This document shows positions 18,477 through 29,006 of a stretch of 64,000 nt of DNA, piece by piece (the first letter of the stretch is position 1; each line of letters opens with the position of its first letter). Below the pieces are notes generated by a model, which saw only the letters and a list, made by a program, of their open reading frames with translations, did no database searches and was not told where the DNA came from. The stretch comes from Niallia sp. XMNu-256 (GTDB taxonomy: Bacteria > Bacillota > Bacilli > Bacillales > Cytobacillaceae): the NCBI RefSeq assembly GCF_036670015.1, contig NZ_CP137636.1, positions 3,202,501-3,266,500 on the forward strand, given 5' to 3'. The translations under genes and the position numbers were made by a program.

Positions 18477-18589
18477 GGCACTGCCGGAGGCTTTAACTTA
18501 ATTCATCCATCATTAAAATTCCAAATGTACTTTCGTAAATGCCTTTTCTCACCAATACGTAAGTGGAGGATTCTGATGAATTAAGTTAA
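18477..18589. repeat. R2 element, copy 2 (comN-secDF gap)
   Basis: It begins GGCACTGCCGGAGGCTTTAA and ends GATGAATTAAGTTAAC, with inverted ends TTAACTTAATTCATC and GATGAATTAAGTTAA. The element ends exactly at the comN stop codon (18590-18592). Confidence 0.65.
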
Positions 18590-18886
18590 CTACTTAAGTA
18601 ATTCTAATCGATCTTCTTCATTTTCCAAAGTAAAACTAGACTCTTTTAAAGCTTCTACTGTCGTGTAATTCATAAAATCGCCAATTTTTAGCGAAAAAAT
18701 CTCTTGAACAACCTCAAATAACATCAGGTCAACCTTATCTTTTTTCCACTTTTTATTTACTAGGTAATCCCAGATATCCTGTTCAGTAACAGAATCATAT
18801 CCTAATAAAATAAATTCCTCAACCTTGCTCTGCAACACCGGTCTGATCTTTTCATAAAAGTCAACATCATTACGGCTAATCTCCAT
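18590..18886 (-). CDS. comN: ComN, post-transcriptional regulator of competence
   Basis: A 98-residue soluble protein of the Post_transc_reg family, the same length as B. subtilis ComN (YrzD). In B. subtilis it acts post-transcriptionally on the comE late competence mRNA and interacts with DivIVA. The segments VTEQDIWDYLV and WKKDKVDLML are family-like. It lies between spoVB and secDF as in B. subtilis. A competence-linked regulator is of note because a pilus operon of the same machine class lies at the other end of the window. Confidence 0.9.
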   Translation of the reverse strand: MEISRNDVDFYEKIRPVLQSKVEEFILLGYDSVTEQDIWDYLVNKKWKKDKVDLMLFEVVQEIFSLKIGDFMNYTTVEALKESSFTLENEEDRLELLK

Positions 18887-19038
18887 ATTAGCCCCTCCCC
18901 TTTAATCAAATTGTTGCAAGCTTTCGGTACAAAGATCATTGCTAAAGGAAGTTAAATTCATAGGCATGCTTTGTCCACCTGCAAGCATATAGATAATTGT
19001 ATATTATTTTACCTTTTTTGAGAAGGCAGGGAATGCAG

Positions 19039-20628
19039 GTGTCTAAGTTTTTAAGAGGGACGATGATTTTATTAGCCGCAGGGCTGATCACAAGAGTACT
19101 AGGCTTTATCAACCGCATAGTTATCGCCCGTTTTATTGGTGAAGAAGGCGTTGGCCTCTATATGATGGCTGTCCCGACTTTTATTCTAGCCATTACAATC
19201 ACCCAATTGGGACTGCCTGTTGCGATTTCGAAAAATGTCGCTGAAGCTGAGGCGGTTGGGGATAGAGGAAAGGTCAAGAAGATTTTAGTGGTATCGTTAG
19301 CAACAACACTAACACTTTCGGCCATTTTTACACCACTCTTATTCTTATTAGCCCCGCTTTTAGCAGAGACCCTTTTTACGGACAAAAGAACATTATACCC
19401 ACTACTCGCAATTGCACCGGTCGTACCGATTATTGCCATTTCATCCGTTCTAAGGGGTTATTTCCAAGGGAAACAAAATATGAAACCGGCTGCTTTATCT
19501 CAATTAATTGAACAAGTCGTTCGAATTGCTTTAATTGCGTTTTTAACAAAGACCTTTTTACCTTATGGAATCGAATATGCAGCGGCAGCCGCCATGTTTT
19601 CAGCTGTAATTGGGGAATTAGCATCCCTTCTGTACTTAGTTACCACATTTAAACTAAAAAAGCGGTTTCGAATTAGAAAGCACTTTTTTACTTCTGTTAA
19701 GTCCGGTAAAAGTACGTTTCAGGAGCTAATGGGGATTGCTCTACCAACTACTGGCAGCAGGATGATTGGATCAATCTCTTGGTTTTTTGAACCGATTGTT
19801 GTGGCACACGCTCTGGCACTAGCTGGTGTTGCAACAACAGTTGCGACAAAACAGTATGGAGCACTAACAGGATTTGCCTTACCATTACTTATGCTCCCAT
19901 CTTTTGTAACCCATTCATTATCAACCTCACTCGTTCCAGCGATTAGTGAGGCCAATTCACAAAATAATATGAGGTTAGTGGAGTATCGGCTTCAGCAAGC
20001 ACTTAGATTTGTATTTATTTCTGGTGGACTAGCTATGATTGTTTTATACATTCTTGCAGAACCTCTTATGCAAGTGATGTATGGGTCAGCAAGCGGTTCT
20101 GGCTTTATTAAATTAATGGCCCCTTTCTTCCTTTTATATTATTGCCAAGCTCCACTGCAAGCAACGTTGCAAGCGCTAAATTTAGCAAGAGCAGCCATGA
20201 TTAATAGTTTAATTGGTGCGGTTGTGAAAACGGCTGTCATTTTTCTTTTAGCAAGTCAACCAACCTTTGGAATTAATGGAGTAGCAATGGGATTATTAGT
20301 CGGGTTTATTTTAGTGACCTTCCTTCACTTTGCAACAATTATTAAATCCATATCCTTTTCCTTTTATGTTCGTGATTATATTAAAACGATTTTTGTAATC
20401 GTTGCTTCTAGCCTGTTCGGTCATTGGCTATTTGGAATCCTTCCCGCTAGTCAGTCTTTAGCCCTGAAAGTTATTAATGTATCCCTATCCGTTAGTATCG
20501 TCTATCTCATTCTTGTGCTCCTGTTAGGTTTGTTGAAACAAGACGAATTAAACCGGATTCCATGGATTGGTCCAACTCTAGCAAAACTTTCCCTCCTAGG
20601 GCAGCCCAATTCAACGATAAAGCGATGA
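19039..20628 (+). CDS. spoVB: SpoVB, MurJ-like lipid flippase of spore cortex synthesis
   Basis: A polysaccharide-biosynthesis/MOP-family membrane protein of about 529 residues with 14 predicted membrane segments. The N-terminus has GFINRIVIARFIGEEGVGLY, highly typical of SpoVB. It is needed for spore cortex peptidoglycan, probably by flipping a lipid-linked precursor in the mother cell. I prefer the GTG at 19039, which gives VSKFLRGTM and suits the AGGG site; an ATG at 19033 is two codons upstream and nearly as likely. The terminator hairpin overlaps its last codons. A sporulation promoter is expected upstream but I cannot define one. Confidence 0.94.
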   Translation: MSKFLRGTMILLAAGLITRVLGFINRIVIARFIGEEGVGLYMMAVPTFILAITITQLGLPVAISKNVAEAEAVGDRGKVKKILVVSLATTLTLSAIFTPLLFLLAPLLAETLFTDKRTLYPLLAIAPVVPIIAISSVLRGYFQGKQNMKPAALSQLIEQVVRIALIAFLTKTFLPYGIEYAAAAAMFSAVIGELASLLYLVTTFKLKKRFRIRKHFFTSVKSGKSTFQELMGIALPTTGSRMIGSISWFFEPIVVAHALALAGVATTVATKQYGALTGFALPLLMLPSFVTHSLSTSLVPAISEANSQNNMRLVEYRLQQALRFVFISGGLAMIVLYILAEPLMQVMYGSASGSGFIKLMAPFFLLYYCQAPLQATLQALNLARAAMINSLIGAVVKTAVIFLLASQPTFGINGVAMGLLVGFILVTFLHFATIIKSISFSFYVRDYIKTIFVIVASSLFGHWLFGILPASQSLALKVINVSLSVSIVYLILVLLLGLLKQDELNRIPWIGPTLAKLSLLGQPNSTIKR

Positions 20629-20653
20629 CGAAATGAGTCATCGCTTTATCGTT
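20613..20653. terminator. Strong bidirectional terminator (spoVB / DUF421 gene)
   Basis: AACGATAAAGCGATGAC (20613-20629) pairs with GTCATCGCTTTATCGTT (20637-20653), a perfect 17-bp stem. It overlaps the spoVB stop codon at 20626-20628 and ends two bases before the convergent gene's stop. Confidence 0.85.
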
Positions 20654-20654
20654 T

Positions 20655-21296
20655 CTATAAATTTTTTGTATCAATATAAAACTCTCTGTCCTGATAGCTG
20701 CAGAAAGAAATATCACTTATATTTTTATATCCTTTTTCCTTTAGTTTTTGTAACAGCCAATCCTCCGACTTTTGAATTCGGTTTAAATGATCATTTTGAA
20801 TAACACCGTCAATAATAAGAGGCAGCGACAAACCTTTACCTTTTGCTTCCTTTTTCAAAACAGATAATTTTCCAGAGGGTTCTAGAATGGCAAATTCTAC
20901 GTCAGCAATATTCCGTACACCCTTCTCACGTAGTTGCTGAAGGAGGTCATCAAAATTATAGCGCTGCTTCCGCATGGCATGTTCATCAATTTGACCATGA
21001 TTAATAATAACGCTTGGAGATCCATCGATTAAATCTCTAAACTTCTTACTTTTTAAAGACATTCGTGCTGTTGAAATTTGAATGATCATTAATGCCAAAA
21101 TTGCCACAATATATTGAATTGTCATTGTGTTCGTATCTTCAATCGCCATGACGGCTAATTCAGCAAGCATAATATTTACAACTAAATCAAATACACTCAA
21201 TTCACCGATATCTCTTTTTCCCATAAGACGAAAAACAATAAGTATAATTAAATACATTAGAACAGTACGCCATAACATCGAAAAAAGACTATCCAT
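20655..21296 (-). CDS. yrbG: DUF421/YetF-family membrane protein (YrbG-like)
   Basis: A 213-residue protein with three N-terminal membrane segments (about 7-80) and a cytoplasmic DUF421 domain. Family features are MGKRDIGELSVFDLVV near residue 25 and GSPSVIINHGQID near residue 92, then the LRQQ/LREKGV-like stretch. Paralogues in B. subtilis (YetF, YrbG, YdfS) have no firm biochemical role; some are spore-germination or inner-membrane-linked. It occupies the yrbG place next to spoVB. It is convergent with spoVB and divergent from yrzE. Confidence 0.88.
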   Translation of the reverse strand: MDSLFSMLWRTVLMYLIILIVFRLMGKRDIGELSVFDLVVNIMLAELAVMAIEDTNTMTIQYIVAILALMIIQISTARMSLKSKKFRDLIDGSPSVIINHGQIDEHAMRKQRYNFDDLLQQLREKGVRNIADVEFAILEPSGKLSVLKKEAKGKGLSLPLIIDGVIQNDHLNRIQKSEDWLLQKLKEKGYKNISDISFCSYQDREFYIDTKNL

Positions 21297-21435
21297 TTTT
21301 AGTTTACTCCCTTCAGATAATCAACTTTATTGTGTGCAGAGTCATTAATTTTATGATGAAAAGAAAGTAATGCTTCTATCTTTGAGACTAGCCGAATAAG
21401 CATGTACAAAGACGATCTGAAGGGAGAGGTTTGCT

Positions 21436-21825
21436 ATCGAAGAGTCAAAAAAACTAGGGAGTGCTGTTTTATATGGGACAATGACGATTTTTATTTTTGC
21501 AATCATCAGTAGTCTCATTTTTGCGTTTATTTTGAGGTTTACATCTTTGCAAGAATCATCTGTTCAATACGTTATTACAGCGATTTCGTTTGTTTCTTTA
21601 TTTATTGGCGGTTTTATTGCCGGGGGAAAAGGAAAACAAAAGGGCTGGTTGTTAGGTGGATTAACAGGAGTCATTTATACAATCATTATTTTTTTATACC
21701 AATTCTTAGGTCTTGAAAGCCTTTTCTCCATTGAACAAATCATTTATTATATTTGTTATATTTTAATTTGTATGATGGGTGCAATTTTGGGCGTCAATAT
21801 GAGTGATAAATCAAGAACAAACTAA
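21436..21825 (+). CDS. yrzE: YrzE/TIGR04086-family membrane protein, apparent ATC start
   Basis: A small membrane protein with four predicted segments (about residues 12-35, 43-62, 72-92, 97-116). The first in-frame ATG is at 21481, but the frame is open from 21421 and the translation before that ATG, EESKKLGSAVLYGT, looks like the conserved family N-terminus. The only ribosome binding site, GGGAGAGG at 21422-21429, is six bases before an ATC at 21436. There is no in-frame ATG, GTG or TTG between them. I therefore give 21436 as the likely start; automatic annotation may use 21481. Function unknown. Confidence 0.7.
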   Translation: MEESKKLGSAVLYGTMTIFIFAIISSLIFAFILRFTSLQESSVQYVITAISFVSLFIGGFIAGGKGKQKGWLLGGLTGVIYTIIIFLYQFLGLESLFSIEQIIYYICYILICMMGAILGVNMSDKSRTN

Positions 21826-21856
21826 AAAACAGGAGGCTGGTACTTCCGCCTCCTGT
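21823..21856. terminator. Terminator between yrzE and yajC
   Basis: ACAGGAGGC (21829-21837) pairs with GCCTCCTGT (21848-21856). The better U-run is on the minus strand (complement of TAAAAAAC), so it mainly serves the tgt-yajC transcript. Confidence 0.75.
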
Positions 21857-21863
21857 CCTTTGT

Positions 21864-22133
21864 TTAATTTTGAGAATCTACTACTTCACGTACCGCTGAT
21901 TTATCATATGTAAGTCGGCTTCCATCGCCACATTTAATAACGATTTTCCCTTCATCAACAGCATCAACAATTCCATGCAGGCCACCAATTGTCACGACTT
22001 TATCTCCCTTTTGCAAATTGCTTTGCATGTTCGCAACAGCTTTTTGTCTTTTTTGCTGTGGACGAATTAATAGAAAATAAAACAATACAAACATTAAAAG
22101 AATGGGACCTACTGTTCCTAATAAACCTTCCAT
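21864..22133 (-). CDS. yajC: YajC, Sec translocase accessory subunit
   Basis: An 89-residue protein with one N-terminal membrane segment (about 5-23) followed by the signature LIRPQQKRQK and a small cytoplasmic domain with GDKVVTIGGLHG. It associates with SecDF and the Sec channel. It lies 11 bases downstream of tgt, the standard Bacillus arrangement (yrbF). Confidence 0.94.
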   Translation of the reverse strand: MEGLLGTVGPILLMFVLFYFLLIRPQQKRQKAVANMQSNLQKGDKVVTIGGLHGIVDAVDEGKIVIKCGDGSRLTYDKSAVREVVDSQN

Positions 22134-22144
22134 ACTACTCCTCC

Positions 22145-23431
<1,287 letters not shown>

Positions 23432-23442
23432 TTCATATTAAG

Positions 23443-24471
23443 TTAGATAATCAACATTGCATCTCCAAAACTAAAGAAGCGATATCGTTCTTGTACTGCT
23501 GTGTTATATGCATGCAATACATTCTCTCTTCCTGCCAGAGAACTTACAAGCATAATTAATGTGGACTTTGGAAGGTGAAAGTTTGTAATTAAACCATCGA
23601 TCGCTTGAAACTCGTAGCCAGGATAAATAAAAATATTCGTCCAACCACTTGCCGCTCTGAACTTTCCCTCACCGGCTGTAGCGATGGTTTCTAATGTCCG
23701 TGTGGAGGTCGTTCCTACTGAAATAATGCGACCCCCTTCTTGGCGAACTTGGTTCAATACTTGTGCTGTTTCCTCTGTCATTTGATAGAATTCTGAATGC
23801 ATATCATGCTCATCAATATTCTCAACACTAACCGGCCTAAAAGTACCAAGGCCGACATGAAGAGTAATAAAAGCAATATGAATTCCAGCTTGTTTGATTT
23901 CATCAAGCAAGCCCTCTGTAAAATGCAAGCCTGCGGTTGGAGCTGCAGCTGAGCCCCTCTCCCGTGCATATACGGTTTGATAGCGGTCATTTTCATCTAA
24001 TTGCTCTTTAATATATGGAGGCAGAGGCATCTCACCGAGCTCTTCAAGAATTTCATAAAAAATCCCGTCATATTGGAATTCTAAAATACGGCCGCCATGA
24101 TCAAGTTCCTCTATACAAACGGCTGTTAGCAACCCTTCCCCGAATACAATCTTCATACCCTTTTTAATTCGTTTTGCCGGCTTGACTAACGTTTCCCATG
24201 TATCGCCTTCTTTTCTCGTAAGCAACAGAACTTCAACTTTCGCTCCGGTTTCCTCTTTTATACCAAAAAGGCGAGCAGGCAAGACTTTCGTATCATTGAG
24301 AACAATACAATCTCCCTTTTTTAAATACGTTAAAATGTTTTTAAAAGAAGAGTGTTCAATGTCTCCTGTTTGTTTATTTAGCACCATTAGCCGACTGCTT
24401 GTTCGATCTTCTAATGGGGTTTGTGCAATTAGTTCTTCTGGTAAAACAAAATCAAATAAATCTACTTTCAC
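23443..24471 (-). CDS. queA: QueA, S-adenosylmethionine:tRNA ribosyltransferase-isomerase
   Basis: A 342-residue enzyme that moves the ribosyl part of SAM to preQ1-tRNA to give epoxyqueuosine. Family motifs are [24 protein letters not shown] and [14 protein letters not shown] start it at a GTG at 24471, giving [13 protein letters not shown], because AAAGGTGA lies six bases upstream and the family N-terminus matches; another GTG three codons upstream falls inside that site. The length then equals B. subtilis QueA. Confidence 0.95.
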   Translation of the reverse strand: MKVDLFDFVLPEELIAQTPLEDRTSSRLMVLNKQTGDIEHSSFKNILTYLKKGDCIVLNDTKVLPARLFGIKEETGAKVEVLLLTRKEGDTWETLVKPAKRIKKGMKIVFGEGLLTAVCIEELDHGGRILEFQYDGIFYEILEELGEMPLPPYIKEQLDENDRYQTVYARERGSAAAPTAGLHFTEGLLDEIKQAGIHIAFITLHVGLGTFRPVSVENIDEHDMHSEFYQMTEETAQVLNQVRQEGGRIISVGTTSTRTLETIATAGEGKFRAASGWTNIFIYPGYEFQAIDGLITNFHLPKSTLIMLVSSLAGRENVLHAYNTAVQERYRFFSFGDAMLII

Positions 24472-24495
24472 ACTTGTCACCTTTTTTCTGTCTGT

Positions 24496-24702
24496 TTAAC
24501 GAAATTTCCCGATAAAATAAAAAAATAATGAAAGCACGACGCTTAATATAATCGAGGTCACAATCGGAAAATAAAAGGTTGTATTCCCCTTTTTAAATAC
24601 AATGTCTCCTGGTAGTTTGCCAATTTGGATGAATTGCATGAGTAAGCCGATTATAAAGACTACAACACCTAGGAGCATCAACATTTTTCCGATTCCAGTC
24701 AT
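24496..24702 (-). CDS. yrzS: DUF2905 small membrane protein (YrzS-like)
   Basis: A 68-residue protein with two membrane segments separated by [18 protein letters not shown], the signature of DUF2905. No function is known. Its start overlaps the ruvB stop by four bases (ATGA), showing translational coupling, and it lies between ruvB and queA as in B. subtilis. Confidence 0.88.
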   Translation of the reverse strand: MTGIGKMLMLLGVVVFIIGLLMQFIQIGKLPGDIVFKKGNTTFYFPIVTSIILSVVLSLFFYFIGKFR

Positions 24703-25700
24703 ACACCTGGCACCTCCAAACCTAAATGCTGATATGCGAGATGGGTTACAAGCCTGCCTCTTGGAGTGCGTTGCAGAAATCCAATTTGTAGTAGATAAGG
24801 CTCATATACATCTTCAATGGTGAGTGCTTCTTCACCAATGGATGCGGCAATCGCTTCAAGTCCAACTGGACCACCGCGAAATTTCTCGATCATCCCTCTT
24901 AATAATTTATGGTCAATATGGTCTAAGCCTAAACGGTCAACTTGAAGTTGTTCCAATGATTTCTGAGCCATTTCCTCTTCTATTTCCCCATTTCCAAGGA
25001 CTTGTGCAAAATCACGGACTCGTTTTAACAAGCGATTGGCAATTCGCGGGGTTCCTCTGGAGCGACGGGCAATTTCAGCAGCAGCCCCTGGGGTAATTTC
25101 AGTTTGCAACACTTCAGCAGTCCGAATCACAATCTCCTGCAACTGATCGTTTGTGTAATACTCTAAGCGAGCATGTACACCAAAACGATCCCGCAATGGA
25201 GCTGATAAGGAACCTGCTCTTGTTGTTGCTCCAACTAACGTAAAAGGTGGTAAATCAAGCCTAACAGAACGTGCCTCTACCCCTTTGCCAATCACAATAT
25301 CAAGGCAAAAATCCTCCATAGCAGGATAAAGTACCTCTTCAATGGCTCGAGGCAGGCGGTGGATTTCATCAATAAACAGGACATCCCCAGGCTCTAAGGC
25401 TGTTAATATCGCCGCTAAATCACCTGGCCGTTCAATGGCAGGGCCTGATGTGGTTCGAATGCTCACTCCCATTTCATTGGCAATAATCACCGCAAGCGTC
25501 GTTTTCCCAAGCCCTGGCGGCCCATACAAGAGGACATGATCAAGGGTTTCGCTGCGAAGTTTGGCTGCTTCAATAAAAACAGTCAGATTTTCCTTTACTT
25601 GATCTTGACCAATGTATTGTTTTAAATTGGTTGGACGAAGACTCGTTTCAAAAGAAAGATCCTCTTGACCCGCTTCACTTGAAATAATTCTTTCTTCCAT
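24699..25700 (-). CDS. ruvB: RuvB, Holliday-junction branch-migration motor
   Basis: A 333-residue AAA+ ATPase that drives branch migration with RuvA. Walker A is GPPGLGKT at residues 60-67 and Walker B is LFIDEIHRL. Sensor 1 and arginine-finger region [18 protein letters not shown] and a C-terminal winged helix ending near LQRTPRGR are present. It is 23 bases downstream of ruvA. Confidence 0.97.
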   Translation of the reverse strand: MEERIISSEAGQEDLSFETSLRPTNLKQYIGQDQVKENLTVFIEAAKLRSETLDHVLLYGPPGLGKTTLAVIIANEMGVSIRTTSGPAIERPGDLAAILTALEPGDVLFIDEIHRLPRAIEEVLYPAMEDFCLDIVIGKGVEARSVRLDLPPFTLVGATTRAGSLSAPLRDRFGVHARLEYYTNDQLQEIVIRTAEVLQTEITPGAAAEIARRSRGTPRIANRLLKRVRDFAQVLGNGEIEEEMAQKSLEQLQVDRLGLDHIDHKLLRGMIEKFRGGPVGLEAIAASIGEEALTIEDVYEPYLLQIGFLQRTPRGRLVTHLAYQHLGLEVPGV

Positions 25701-25723
25701 ATAATCACCCCCAGACGAACCAA

Positions 25724-26335
25724 TTATGTTTTAAGAAGCAGCTGCAATCCTTTTCGAATATACTCATCTGTTGTTAAGTTTTCTACTTTTAATTTTGGCG
25801 ATATCTTTTTAATTTCTCTTTCCGAGTAACCTAGAGCAAGCAAGGCGAGAATAGCCTCTTCAAATCCTTCATGTTTAGCCTCCACAGCTTCATGTTGATC
25901 GGAATTCAATAGATTTGGGAAATAATCAGGCAGGATATCAGGAAGCTTCCCTTTTAAATCAAGAATCATTTGTCTCGCTGTTTTCTTCCCAACCCCTGGA
26001 AATTTAATTAAAAATGCCTCATCTTCATTCTCGATTGCTTGTACAACTTGACTAGGTTCACCTGATGCCAAAATCGCTAGCGCACCTTTGGGCCCGATTC
26101 CTGTCACACTTAGTAGTTTCGTAAAGAGCAACTTTTCCTCTCGGGACCCAAAACCATATAAAGCAAGGATATCTTCACGTACATAAGTATATGTGTAAAT
26201 CGTGGTTTCTTGCCCAAAATCCTTCGTATAAGAAAACGGATTTGGTGTGATAATTTGATAACCAATTCCATTATTTTCAATAACAATGTACTCAGGATGA
26301 ATATATTGAACCTTTCCTTTAACAAACTCGTACAA
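25724..26335 (-). CDS. ruvA: RuvA, Holliday-junction binding subunit
   Basis: A 203-residue junction-binding protein with an N-terminal OB fold, the two helix-hairpin-helix motifs ([10 protein letters not shown] and FPGVGKKTA) and a C-terminal RuvB-binding domain. The start is a TTG at 26335 preceded by GAGGAGAG; no ATG is available there. Length fits the family. Near its 5' side the sequence ATTTTATGATACAT is duplicated (26374-26400). Confidence 0.96.
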   Translation of the reverse strand: MYEFVKGKVQYIHPEYIVIENNGIGYQIITPNPFSYTKDFGQETTIYTYTYVREDILALYGFGSREEKLLFTKLLSVTGIGPKGALAILASGEPSQVVQAIENEDEAFLIKFPGVGKKTARQMILDLKGKLPDILPDYFPNLLNSDQHEAVEAKHEGFEEAILALLALGYSEREIKKISPKLKVENLTTDEYIRKGLQLLLKT

Positions 26336-26440
26336 TATTTCTTCTCTCCTCTAAAAAAATCGCTGTCCAACATTTTATGATACATCATTTTATGATACAT
26401 TAGTTTAGCTTTTATGAAAACTATTTGAATAAAATTGCAC

Positions 26441-26469
26441 AAACAAAAAGAACCGAAATTCGGTTCTTT
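26441..26469 (-). terminator. Terminator of bofC
   Basis: AAGAACCGAA (26449-26457) pairs with TTCGGTTCTT (26459-26468), followed on the minus strand by TTTTGTTT. It overlaps the bofC stop codon. Confidence 0.75.
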
Positions 26470-27013
26470 AATTTGCTTGTTTCTCTTTTGAGTAGTTTTT
26501 ATATGTTTCTAATACTTCTACATAACGATCTTTTGTTTTAACCGGTATCCCATTCTTTAATTCTTCTCTTTTCGTGCTTTCTAGTTTACCTACATCGATT
26601 TGAAAGAAAGATTGAATGATATGAGATTTATAGGGTTTACCATTAAAGATCGATAAGATTCCATCATCTGTTACCCCAAAATATCCATTTGATTTTAATA
26701 AAGGGGAAATATCGTCAGCTCTTTTTTGAAATACCATTTTATTATTTTCCATCCCAATATATTGCCAATCATCATATTTAGCCCAAAAGTTCTCCATTGA
26801 GTAAATGGTTTCTGTGACCGTCTCTTCACTGATTTCTCCATCCATATATAGACATTTTAGGATCACTTCAACGGTAAACGGCTGACGCTTTTCCTCGTTA
26901 GACTCTGTTTCCGCAAACGCATGATTTTGAAGTCCAAACAGAAAACCCACTAAAACAAGGACCCATACTAGTAATAAACGGATATTGCTATAATAGAACT
27001 GTTTCGTTTGCAT
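26468..27013 (-). CDS. bofC: BofC, forespore-secreted inhibitor of sigma-K checkpoint signalling
   Basis: A 181-residue protein with an N-terminal signal segment (about 11-34, ending AFA) and the two BofC domains after it. In B. subtilis BofC is made in the forespore, crosses into the intermembrane space and restrains the SpoIVB protease that triggers SpoIVFB cleavage of pro-sigma-K. The spoIVFA-spoIVFB pair of that pathway is also in this window. Size is close to B. subtilis BofC. csbX, which neighbours bofC in B. subtilis, is absent. Confidence 0.9.
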   Translation of the reverse strand: MQTKQFYYSNIRLLLVWVLVLVGFLFGLQNHAFAETESNEEKRQPFTVEVILKCLYMDGEISEETVTETIYSMENFWAKYDDWQYIGMENNKMVFQKRADDISPLLKSNGYFGVTDDGILSIFNGKPYKSHIIQSFFQIDVGKLESTKREELKNGIPVKTKDRYVEVLETYKNYSKEKQAN

Positions 27014-27168
27014 AGACGATCACCTCGCTCTTTAAGTAAAAGGACAAAATCTGTTATATTACATTTCTATTGTGACCATTTCTTTATTCGATTATCCTAT
27101 TTTTAAATGAAAAACTAACTATATATTTAAAAATTTGAATACAAAAAATTTAAAAATTGATAATCATT

Positions 27169-27204
27169 TTTCCTCAAAAAACGGAGCTTGAAAGATCAGC
27201 TCCG
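27169..27204 (-). terminator. Terminator of the safA-kinase-coxA transcript
   Basis: CGGAGCT (27182-27188) pairs with AGCTCCG (27198-27204); the minus strand continues with TTTTTTGAGG. It is 9 bases after the lipoprotein gene's stop. Confidence 0.75.
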
Positions 27205-27213
27205 CTAAAAAGG

Positions 27214-27915
27214 TTATTCATGATTTGTATTAACAATGTTATTTATTTCTTGTTGTAGGTCATCCCTTGGCCCACCGTTTTTTAAATCATTGTTAATCAC
27301 TTTTATACGATTGAACTGACTCTCATTTGTAAGAACCGTCACTTGTTTTCCCTTTGAGTAAGGTTGAATAGTATCCTGTACGTTTTTCTTTGTTTCATCG
27401 GCCTTTTCTTTTTTTTCTAGAAGAACACCAATGACAATGGTTTCATCACTTATAATCGTTTGAGCTTCTTTCACGTTATTGACTTCATTGACTCTTTTTG
27501 TGATTTGAACACTTTGATTTCCTTGATTTTCTCGATTGTATGTTTTTTGTCCAGCAGGGATTTGCCGTGTCGATAAATGACCATGGTAATTGCGATCACT
27601 TGTACCCATTAATGGCTCGTTATAATTAGATGGGATATTCGCACCTTGACGAGGATCATTCCCTTTTGTATTGCGTTCTTCCCCTAATGAATGATCTAAC
27701 ATTTCAGTCATTGGACCATCATTATCATTGCCATCTAAAATCGTTACATTTCCACCATTTCGATCATGGCTCTCATTGGAATGATAACCGATTTTCATCG
27801 GATCGTTTTCTTGTCTCAATCCATTATTTGCCGCTTCATCGTTTGTACCACAACCTACAAGTCCAATACTAAGCAACGTACAAAGCATCCATGTTTTCTT
27901 ATGTTGTTGCAACAT
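27214..27915 (-). CDS. coxA: YhcN/YlaJ-family sporulation lipoprotein (CoxA-like)
   Basis: A 233-residue lipoprotein. The signal peptide ends in the lipobox GLVGC, so Cys at about residue 22 would be lipidated. An Asn/Gly-rich low-complexity part follows, then a YhcN/YlaJ domain (about 130-233) with SVQITKRVNEV. In B. subtilis the related gene coxA (yrbB) encodes a spore cortex-associated protein and lies next to safA, so this is the probable counterpart; the symbol rests on position and family. The ATG at 27915 follows GAGAGGTGG. It is last in the safA group. Confidence 0.8.
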   Translation of the reverse strand: MLQQHKKTWMLCTLLSIGLVGCGTNDEAANNGLRQENDPMKIGYHSNESHDRNGGNVTILDGNDNDGPMTEMLDHSLGEERNTKGNDPRQGANIPSNYNEPLMGTSDRNYHGHLSTRQIPAGQKTYNRENQGNQSVQITKRVNEVNNVKEAQTIISDETIVIGVLLEKKEKADETKKNVQDTIQPYSKGKQVTVLTNESQFNRIKVINNDLKNGGPRDDLQQEINNIVNTNHE

Positions 27916-28019
27916 AGTTCCACCTCTCTGTATCAATATCCCACGAGCATATCTACTATGCTCAAGTTTAGGGTATGGAGAGTGAAACTATTTCATCCTG
28001 ACAGTTGCCTCCATTTTCA

Positions 28020-29006
28020 TCAGCATTTAACTGTTCTCTGTATGTCACGAATAAAGTTACGTCTTTTTTCAAATTGGTTCATCGTTAATTGGAAAACCGA
28101 ATGAACTTTATGGGAATCATGAAAGGTCTTATCCTTAATGAGTCGATTCCACTCCCGAAAAATATCGGTTGGAAAAACAAGTGCATACAAAAATAACCTT
28201 TCCTGGACATAACGATGCATTGGTTTGTATGTAGCTAAAGAATGAAGCGACCAGTTCAAAAAGGGGAGAATTCGATTGGCATATTGTAAATAATCGGAGA
28301 CAAGCGGTCCAACACTAATGAGATCAAAATCAATTAGAAACAACTCCCCCTTTACTGTTTTAATAAAGTTATGATGGGCTACATCCCCATGTAAGATCAC
28401 TAAGGGATGTTGGAACAAAGCATCCTTTTCCCTGTGAATTCCAGCAAGTGACCACTCGGCCCATGAAATGAGTTCAGTTGTAACTTCTTTTGGTATGAAA
28501 CGTGAAAGGGCTTCTAAATTTTTAATAAAGAATTGAAAGCGATCAACCCACTTGTCTTGTAAATCGTAGGTAGGTAAAACTCGTCTGTAACTTTCTACTA
28601 TTTTTTCTGATGAATGATGAAATTTCTCTAATAAGACGAGTCCCTCTTGTCGATTTTCTCGGTTCTGATAATCAAAGGACCGCTGACTCGGTTCAATGTA
28701 TTCAAGACAGCCATAATATTTTTTTTGAAACTGAAAATTCGGCAAATCCCTGTACAACTCATACGTAAAAGGAAAAAGACTTCTTTTTAAAGAGGAGGTA
28801 AAAGCATCTTGAATTAAAAAACTCCTTCTTGAAGAAAAACCTTTTAAAATAAAAGGAGATCTATTTAGGAATTTTACATAATAAACATGCTTTCTTATAT
28901 GTTTGAATTGCTCAACCGGAGTAGGTAAACATTTTTTTAAATAGGAAAGGAGACGATTAGCAAGTTCGTCTCCTCCAACATTATTCAATCGATTCATTGC
29001 TTTCAT
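28020..29006 (-). CDS. CotS/YutH-like spore coat kinase-fold protein (APH family)
   Basis: A protein of about 328 residues with a phosphotransferase (aminoglycoside/choline kinase-like) fold. Visible motifs are VILHGDVAHHNF (catalytic loop, near residue 225) and FLIDFDLIS (metal-binding DFD). Spore coat proteins CotS, CotI, YutH and YsxE have this fold, and the position between safA and a coxA-like gene supports a coat role; the substrate is unknown. The gene overlaps the 3' end of safA by 26 bases. The start is ATG at 29006 or the ATG at 28997; the longer upstream frame runs through safA and is rejected. Confidence 0.8.
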   Translation of the reverse strand: MKAMNRLNNVGGDELANRLLSYLKKCLPTPVEQFKHIRKHVYYVKFLNRSPFILKGFSSRRSFLIQDAFTSSLKRSLFPFTYELYRDLPNFQFQKKYYGCLEYIEPSQRSFDYQNRENRQEGLVLLEKFHHSSEKIVESYRRVLPTYDLQDKWVDRFQFFIKNLEALSRFIPKEVTTELISWAEWSLAGIHREKDALFQHPLVILHGDVAHHNFIKTVKGELFLIDFDLISVGPLVSDYLQYANRILPFLNWSLHSLATYKPMHRYVQERLFLYALVFPTDIFREWNRLIKDKTFHDSHKVHSVFQLTMNQFEKRRNFIRDIQRTVKC

